Below the pieces are notes generated by a model that was given only the letters and a program-made list of their open reading frames with translations, made no database searches and was not told where the DNA came from. From Candidatus Woesearchaeota archaeon (GTDB taxonomy: Archaea > Nanobdellota > Nanobdellia > SCGC-AAA011-G17 > UBA489), in assembly GCA_018658955.1 (NCBI GenBank), contig JABIPM010000041.1, forward strand, positions 1 through 16,616: a DNA stretch of 16,616 nt. Reading direction: 5' to 3'. Position numbers and translations under genes: made by a program. Shown here in pieces: positions 12,576 through 16,616 of this stretch. Each line of letters begins with the position of its first letter. Positions within the stretch are counted from its first letter, which is position 1.

Positions 12576-12578
12576 CAA

Positions 12579-12651
12579 GAGCCCATGGTCTAGTAGCTAT
12601 GACGTCGCCTTGACTTGGCGTAGATCGCAGGTGCAATTCCTGCTGGGCTCA
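12579..12651 (+). tRNA. tRNA-Val (GAC)-like gene with non-canonical residues
   Basis: Acceptor GAGCCCA (12579-12585) pairs fully with TGGGCTC (12644-12650), and residue 73 is A. The D stem is GTCT/TGAC with a terminal U-U. The anticodon stem CGCC/GGCG has a U-U at 27-43 and encloses TTGACTT, giving anticodon GAC at 12612-12614. The T stem GCAGG/CCTGC is perfect. Several positions are odd: base 37 is U instead of a purine, the T loop is TGCAATT with G at position 55 instead of U, and the D loop AGTAGCTA lacks the usual GG. The stems say it folds; the loops suggest either an unusual tRNA or one starting to decay. No promoter of its own is seen; it would depend on the tRNA-Thr transcript. Confidence 0.65.
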
Positions 12652-12656
12652 TTTTT
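12652..12656 (+). terminator. Oligo-T terminator after the tRNA-Val-like gene
   Basis: TTTTT starts directly after residue 73, as for the other tRNAs here. Confidence 0.45.
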
Positions 12657-12678
12657 CAGAAACCTTTATATATTCATA

Positions 12679-12688
12679 TTTATAAATA
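12679..12688 (+). promoter_or_regulatory. TATA box for the winged-helix/surface-protein operon
   Basis: TTTATAAATA ends 16 nt before the TTG start at 12705; an alternative TTTATATA lies at about 12665-12672. The spacing of the first is slightly short for strict leaderless transcription. Confidence 0.4.
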
Positions 12689-12704
12689 AACCTATTAAAA
12701 AGCT

Positions 12705-12947
12705 TTGAAAACTAAACAAAGGAGTTTTCATCCTTATTTAATAATAAAGAGGTTTAAAAGAGTGTTTCCTACAGAGAAAGAATTAATCTCGTTCATCAAA
12801 AGAAAAGGCCTAGTTAATTTTAGCATGATTGCTAAACACTTTGACATAAAAAACACAACGGTTTCTGATTTAATAGCATCCTTAGAAAAAAACAAAGTTC
12901 TAAAGGTAAAAAAATTAGGAGGATCAAAAATAGTTCTTCTAAAATGA
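12705..12947 (+). CDS. Small winged-helix DNA-binding protein
   Basis: This is an 80-aa protein with a TTG start; an in-frame stop at 12696-12698 excludes a longer form, and the next ATG (residue 41) would cut the DNA-binding domain. The sequence from residue 24 fits a winged helix: EKELISFIKRKGLVNF (helix 1), SMIAKHFDI (helix 2), NTTVSDLIASLEKNKV (recognition helix, 50-65), then a wing LKVKKLGGSKIVLLK. It resembles MarR/ArsR-like or DUF-type archaeal regulators; the exact family is unclear. The stop overlaps the start of the 660-aa surface protein (ATGA), so it may regulate its own operon, which is inferred from linkage. Confidence 0.7.
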   Translation: MKTKQRSFHPYLIIKRFKRVFPTEKELISFIKRKGLVNFSMIAKHFDIKNTTVSDLIASLEKNKVLKVKKLGGSKIVLLK

Positions 12948-14926
12948 TTTCAAAAAAAGGGCAGGCAACCACATTTGTAATTTTAGGGATAGTTATGCTT
13001 AGCACAGTAATAACATTTGTTTATTTTAAAACAGAAATATTAGATGCAATAGGAAAAAAAACATTAATTGAAGAACCCACAACAGAACAAATCAAAAATC
13101 TAAAACAATATACTCAATCTTGCATGAAAGATTCAATAGAAACAGGAATTTCTTTATTGGGGTTACAAGGAGGGTACATTTCACAGCCATTAGATAAATT
13201 TCCTCCGGCACCCTATAACATGCTTTCAAATTCATTAGATCTATTTGGAGATGGAGGATTAACAGTGCCCTATTGGTCTTATCTTTCACCAAATGGAATT
13301 GAAAAAACTCAAGTTCCTTCAAAAAATGAAATGGAAAAAGAATTAGAAGAATTTGCAATTCAAGAAACATTAACCTGCATCAATGATTATACTCAATTTA
13401 GGATGGAGGGTTATCAAGTAACAAACACAAATCCCGTATTCAAAATAAAAATTAATGATGAAACCGTAAATGTAGATGTTTTAATGAATTTAGATGTAGA
13501 ATATAAGCAAGTTTCGCAATCATTTACCAAATTCAAATTTGATATAAATTCTAATTTAGGGAATAATTACAGAAGAGCATTAGAATTATTTGAACATGAA
13601 AGTAATTCAGCATTTATAGAAAATTTCACATTAGAACTGATGGCAGTTTATGATGAAATCCCTTATTCAGGTGTAGATTTTGAATGTACTCCAAGAACAT
13701 GGTTAAAATCAAGAGTTATACAAGATTTAAAATCAATCATGGAATTAAATATTCCGACAATTAAAATAGAAGGTACAGATTACAAATTAAGAAATAAAAA
13801 TGATGCATTATTAGTCGAAGATGCACTAAAGAAATCGGCAAGGGACACTTCAATTAATTTTCTTTTCTCTAGAAATTGGCCAATTATGATAGATATCATT
13901 GGAGAGAACTCAGAGATATTAATGGGAGATCCATTCACCTCAGAAAATGAAGCAGCTAAATTTCTACTTCCACTATTTTGTTTAAATGATTACCATTTTG
14001 TATATGACATTAAATTTCCAGTTTTAATCTCATTAACAGAAGGAGACAACACTTTCCAATTTGCAGTAATGGGTGTAATTGATAACAATCAACCAAAAAC
14101 AAACAAAGTATCAGTTCCTCAATTTGAAGGAGAATCTGAAATATGTTCAAGAGCAGATACTAAAATCAAGATAGTTGCTTCAGAGCTTTTATCATCTGGC
14201 TCAAAAGTTCCACTAAAAGAAGTAGACATTTCATATCAATGCACATTTACAAATTGTGATATGGGTAAAACTCGATTAGAAGGAGCAGGTTACTCTCTAA
14301 CAACTTTATTCCCTCAATGTATGGGTGGACAATTAACAGCTTCAAAACAAGGATATCATTCACAGACAGAAACAGTAGATACAAACGGGGAAGGAATATT
14401 TGCGATTTCTTTAGAACCCTATAATTATCTTCCTGTTCAAATATTGGTTAAATCAGACAGTGGATTGAGAACACCCTACGATACAGAAAAGATACTGTTC
14501 CAATTTGAAAATTCAGAAAGAGGATATGCTACTAGCTATTATTATCCTTCAAATGAACCATTAAAACTATTGCCTGGAAACTACAAAGTTTCTTCAACAC
14601 TAATGGTAGATACTGTGCAAGGATTTACATTTGATGAAAGAGAAATGGAAATTTGTTCAGAGGTTCCAAAGAGAGGAATGGGCGGGATGTTAGGGATGAC
14701 TGAAAGAAATTGTGTTAAACAAACAATGCCAGAAATGAAACTAGATTCAGTAGTTGCAGGTGGAAGTTCCTTCGAATGGTTTGCAGATGGAAGAGTTTTA
14801 GCAACTTCAAACAAAATAACTATCTATACCACAAGGGGAAAAACTCCAACTACCCTAGAAGAAATGAATAAAGCATTTTCAACAAAAGAGTCAGAACAAA
14901 ATATTATGAGGCCGACTTTCGAATGA
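12944..14926 (+). CDS. Large surface protein with pilin-like (class III) N-terminus
   Basis: This is a 660-aa protein. The N-terminus MISKKGQATTFVILGIVMLS has Lys-Lys-Gly-Gln before a hydrophobic helix (8-28), like archaeal type IV pilin signal peptides cut between G and Q. KKGQ-type starts are common on DPANN surface proteins. The body is extracellular by inference. It holds ten cysteines, among them C60 and C145 around a QGGYI motif (75-79), then C248, C346, C401, and a cluster C433/C438/C459 inside an Ig-like beta-sandwich (about 405-490, resembling carboxypeptidase-regulatory or Cna-B folds). C571 and C590 flank a Gly/Met-rich loop. No enzyme motif is seen. It overlaps the genes on both sides by ATGA, so it belongs to a three-gene operon. 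Function is probably cell-surface or pilus-like assembly. Confidence 0.7.
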   Translation: MISKKGQATTFVILGIVMLSTVITFVYFKTEILDAIGKKTLIEEPTTEQIKNLKQYTQSCMKDSIETGISLLGLQGGYISQPLDKFPPAPYNMLSNSLDLFGDGGLTVPYWSYLSPNGIEKTQVPSKNEMEKELEEFAIQETLTCINDYTQFRMEGYQVTNTNPVFKIKINDETVNVDVLMNLDVEYKQVSQSFTKFKFDINSNLGNNYRRALELFEHESNSAFIENFTLELMAVYDEIPYSGVDFECTPRTWLKSRVIQDLKSIMELNIPTIKIEGTDYKLRNKNDALLVEDALKKSARDTSINFLFSRNWPIMIDIIGENSEILMGDPFTSENEAAKFLLPLFCLNDYHFVYDIKFPVLISLTEGDNTFQFAVMGVIDNNQPKTNKVSVPQFEGESEICSRADTKIKIVASELLSSGSKVPLKEVDISYQCTFTNCDMGKTRLEGAGYSLTTLFPQCMGGQLTASKQGYHSQTETVDTNGEGIFAISLEPYNYLPVQILVKSDSGLRTPYDTEKILFQFENSERGYATSYYYPSNEPLKLLPGNYKVSSTLMVDTVQGFTFDEREMEICSEVPKRGMGGMLGMTERNCVKQTMPEMKLDSVVAGGSSFEWFADGRVLATSNKITIYTTRGKTPTTLEEMNKAFSTKESEQNIMRPTFE

Positions 14927-16616
14927 AATTAAAAAAACTAAGAATTTTAGCAATCTTCATGACATTCTTAGTAATTACTCTTCCAATAGCAGTTACTGCA
15001 AAAGTAATAGATGCAGATACTTCAAAACAAACAGATTCAATTAATCAAGAATTAGAAAGAAGATTCACAGAACCTCCAACAGGACAAGACATTATTGGAG
15101 AAGACATCATAATTAATATTGCACAATATCAACCAGATGTAATTCGTGCAGGACTTTTAGAAGATCAAGGAGTAGTAGTTTATGCAGTATTGTCTGGAAT
15201 TCCTACAAATCCAACAGTAACAATTCCTAGAATAAGAGACGTAGATATATTATCTTATAATGTAATTACTAATCCTCCAGAAACACCGGTTAAGGTTGGA
15301 AGAATTGCTTATATTCCTCCAAGGGGCGGACAAATTTCTTATTCAAACATGGGATACTTAGCAGTGCCTATAATGAGGATTCCAAAAGAGGCAGATGTTC
15401 CAGATGAAATAACCTTGGAAGTAGAAGCAAGAGTGTTATTCGATGTTTCTTCAGGCATGGGTGCAAGTCCAACAAAGTTAGTATTGAGGCAGCAAAATTC
15501 AGATGAATGGGGCACTACAAAAGAAGATAATCGTTACTTAGACATTTACATTCAAGCAGAAGAAATCGGCAGTGATTCAGTTACATTAAATGTTTATGAT
15601 GATAACCTGAATCCTATCGCGCAAGGATTAAAAATTAAAGAAGGAAGAAAATCAAGAACATTAAGAAGAGATAGAATGTACATGCCCGGACAAGTATTCG
15701 ATAAGTTCGACATTTATCTTAAAGATATCAAAAATGCAGGAGACACTTTAGACATTTTAGTAATTAGAGGTGGGGTTCCAGAAGGACATACCATTTCTCC
15801 AGGGGAGGCAGCCTATCATGGTTCAAATATAATTCTAGAAAAAATAGATATTAAACAAGAGGAAGTTGTAGCTTACTTTAGAGGTCCAGATGGAAATCGT
15901 AAATTTGCAAAATTCCCAAGACAAACAGTCAAACCACAAGATAAAGATTTTAATCAAACTATATTTAACCAATCAATAAATATCCTGGGAAATCTTTCTC
16001 AAACAAATTTAACACATATTCCTAAAGGAACTTCTTTAGAAAAATATAATTTAGCAGCACAACAATTTGGATCAGTTGTTTCAACATTAGCAGGACAAAA
16101 TAGGGCATTTGAATATAATGGTCAAAATACTTCAATAGGAGATTTTCAAGCACAATATCAAAAAGCATTAATCCAACACACCAAAATAAAAGACCTTCCG
16201 GCAGCAGTAAGAGAATATGAAACACTATTACAAATTTACAATAGTTATGAACCAGAAAGAAGACAAAAGACAATCGCATTAGGTATATATCCTTCCAAAA
16301 TTAAATCCGCAATATCATTCCTTAATACTCTTCTAAACTCTCCAAAAGAAAAGAGAATGGTTGCACAGGTTGAATTCATAGAACAAGACGGCACATCTGT
16401 TTCAATAGTAATTCAAGGATCAACATTAACTAGTTACGGGCTATCTGCAAAAACATCAAAAGCATATATCAGAATCGAAACACCTCAAAACAATTCTCTA
16501 AAAGAATTAACTTTGGGAGAAGGAGAAGCAATAGATCCAAATCTTTTCAGTATAGAAAATAGTTATTGGGAAATTGAAGATATCCGAGAAGATTCAATAA
16601 TTCTTTCAGCTACGCC
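14923..16616 (+). CDS. Secreted/surface protein with Sec signal peptide (3' truncated by window)
   Basis: The ATG at 14923 overlaps the preceding stop (ATGA), with GAGG at 14908-14911 as a possible ribosome binding site. The frame stays open to the window end, giving 564 residues and no stop. The N-terminus has KLKK followed by a hydrophobic core and ITLPIAVTA, a typical Sec signal peptide of about 26 residues. The mature part has no cysteines. Its first part is beta-rich (VVVYAVLSGIPTNPTVTIPR; DTLDILVIRGGVPEGHTI), followed by a helical segment around AAVREYETLLQIYNSYEPERRQ and then more strands. There is no second membrane helix or catalytic motif in the visible portion. I do not recognise the family. 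Its operon partner is the pilin-like surface protein, so a joint role outside the cell is likely. Confidence 0.75.
   Translation, partial: MKLKKLRILAIFMTFLVITLPIAVTAKVIDADTSKQTDSINQELERRFTEPPTGQDIIGEDIIINIAQYQPDVIRAGLLEDQGVVVYAVLSGIPTNPTVTIPRIRDVDILSYNVITNPPETPVKVGRIAYIPPRGGQISYSNMGYLAVPIMRIPKEADVPDEITLEVEARVLFDVSSGMGASPTKLVLRQQNSDEWGTTKEDNRYLDIYIQAEEIGSDSVTLNVYDDNLNPIAQGLKIKEGRKSRTLRRDRMYMPGQVFDKFDIYLKDIKNAGDTLDILVIRGGVPEGHTISPGEAAYHGSNIILEKIDIKQEEVVAYFRGPDGNRKFAKFPRQTVKPQDKDFNQTIFNQSINILGNLSQTNLTHIPKGTSLEKYNLAAQQFGSVVSTLAGQNRAFEYNGQNTSIGDFQAQYQKALIQHTKIKDLPAAVREYETLLQIYNSYEPERRQKTIALGIYPSKIKSAISFLNTLLNSPKEKRMVAQVEFIEQDGTSVSIVIQGSTLTSYGLSAKTSKAYIRIETPQNNSLKELTLGEGEAIDPNLFSIENSYWEIEDIREDSIILSAT

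Noticed and set aside
12282..12578. Open frames on the minus strand across eL41 and tRNA-Thr
   Set aside because: They are antisense to a tRNA and to the eL41 frame, have no promoter or ribosome binding site, and show no family pattern.
12440..12660. Possible integration site (att) in the tRNA genes
   Set aside because: I saw no integrase gene and no repeated tRNA 3' end in the window, so no integrated element is supported.
12508..12708. A 66-codon plus-strand frame across two tRNAs
   Set aside because: It is formed by reading through tRNA-Thr and the tRNA-Val-like gene, so it is not a protein gene.

Overview
This is an AT-rich archaeal chromosome segment, most likely from a DPANN archaeon of the Woesearchaeota/Pacearchaeota type. 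The archaeal signals are aIF1A, a Dim2-type KH protein, both topoisomerase VI subunits, a group II chaperonin (thermosome), Kae1, an intron-bearing tRNA with a bulge-helix-bulge splice motif, and TATA boxes placed about 25 nt before start codons, as in leaderless genes. The DPANN placement is inference. It rests on short intergenic spaces, small orphan proteins, and a secreted protein whose N-terminus reads KKGQATTF. No stretch longer than about 100 bases lacks a gene or RNA.

Left part (1-6952): after the tail of a Cys-rich membrane-anchored protein comes an information-processing block: aIF1A, Dim2/Pno1-like KH protein, topo VI B and topo VI A (ATGA overlap). In many archaea the RIO1 kinase gene lies between aIF1A and the KH gene; here they are 9 nt apart with nothing between. 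A HAD-family phosphatase, a thermosome subunit and a divergent GNAT-fold protein follow.

Middle (7001-10961): a two-gene unit encodes a small helical protein and a 334-aa protein. The C-terminal half of the latter resembles the N-terminal domain of archaeal pilus/archaellum secretion ATPases, but it stops where the ATP-binding motor should begin. Convergent to it on the minus strand are Kae1 (tRNA t6A synthesis), an orphan 128-aa protein and the GTPase YchF.

Right part (11040-12657): a tRNA-rich interval holds tRNA-Ile(UAU) with a 38-nt intron, tRNA-Glu(UUC), tRNA-Thr(UGU) and an aberrant tRNA-Val(GAC)-like gene. Among them lie a histone-H1-like basic protein with two C-terminal membrane helices, a membrane-anchored Holliday-junction-resolvase-like endonuclease, and a 34-aa basic ORF that matches ribosomal protein eL41.

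Right end (12705-16616): a probable operon joined by ATGA overlaps encodes a small winged-helix protein, a 660-aa surface protein with a pilin-like N-terminus, and a signal-peptide-bearing protein that runs off the window.

The most notable points are the UAU-anticodon isoleucine tRNA, the motor-less secretion ATPase fragment, the membrane-tethered H1-like protein, the odd tRNA-Val, the easily missed eL41, and a perfect palindrome just before the thermosome start.
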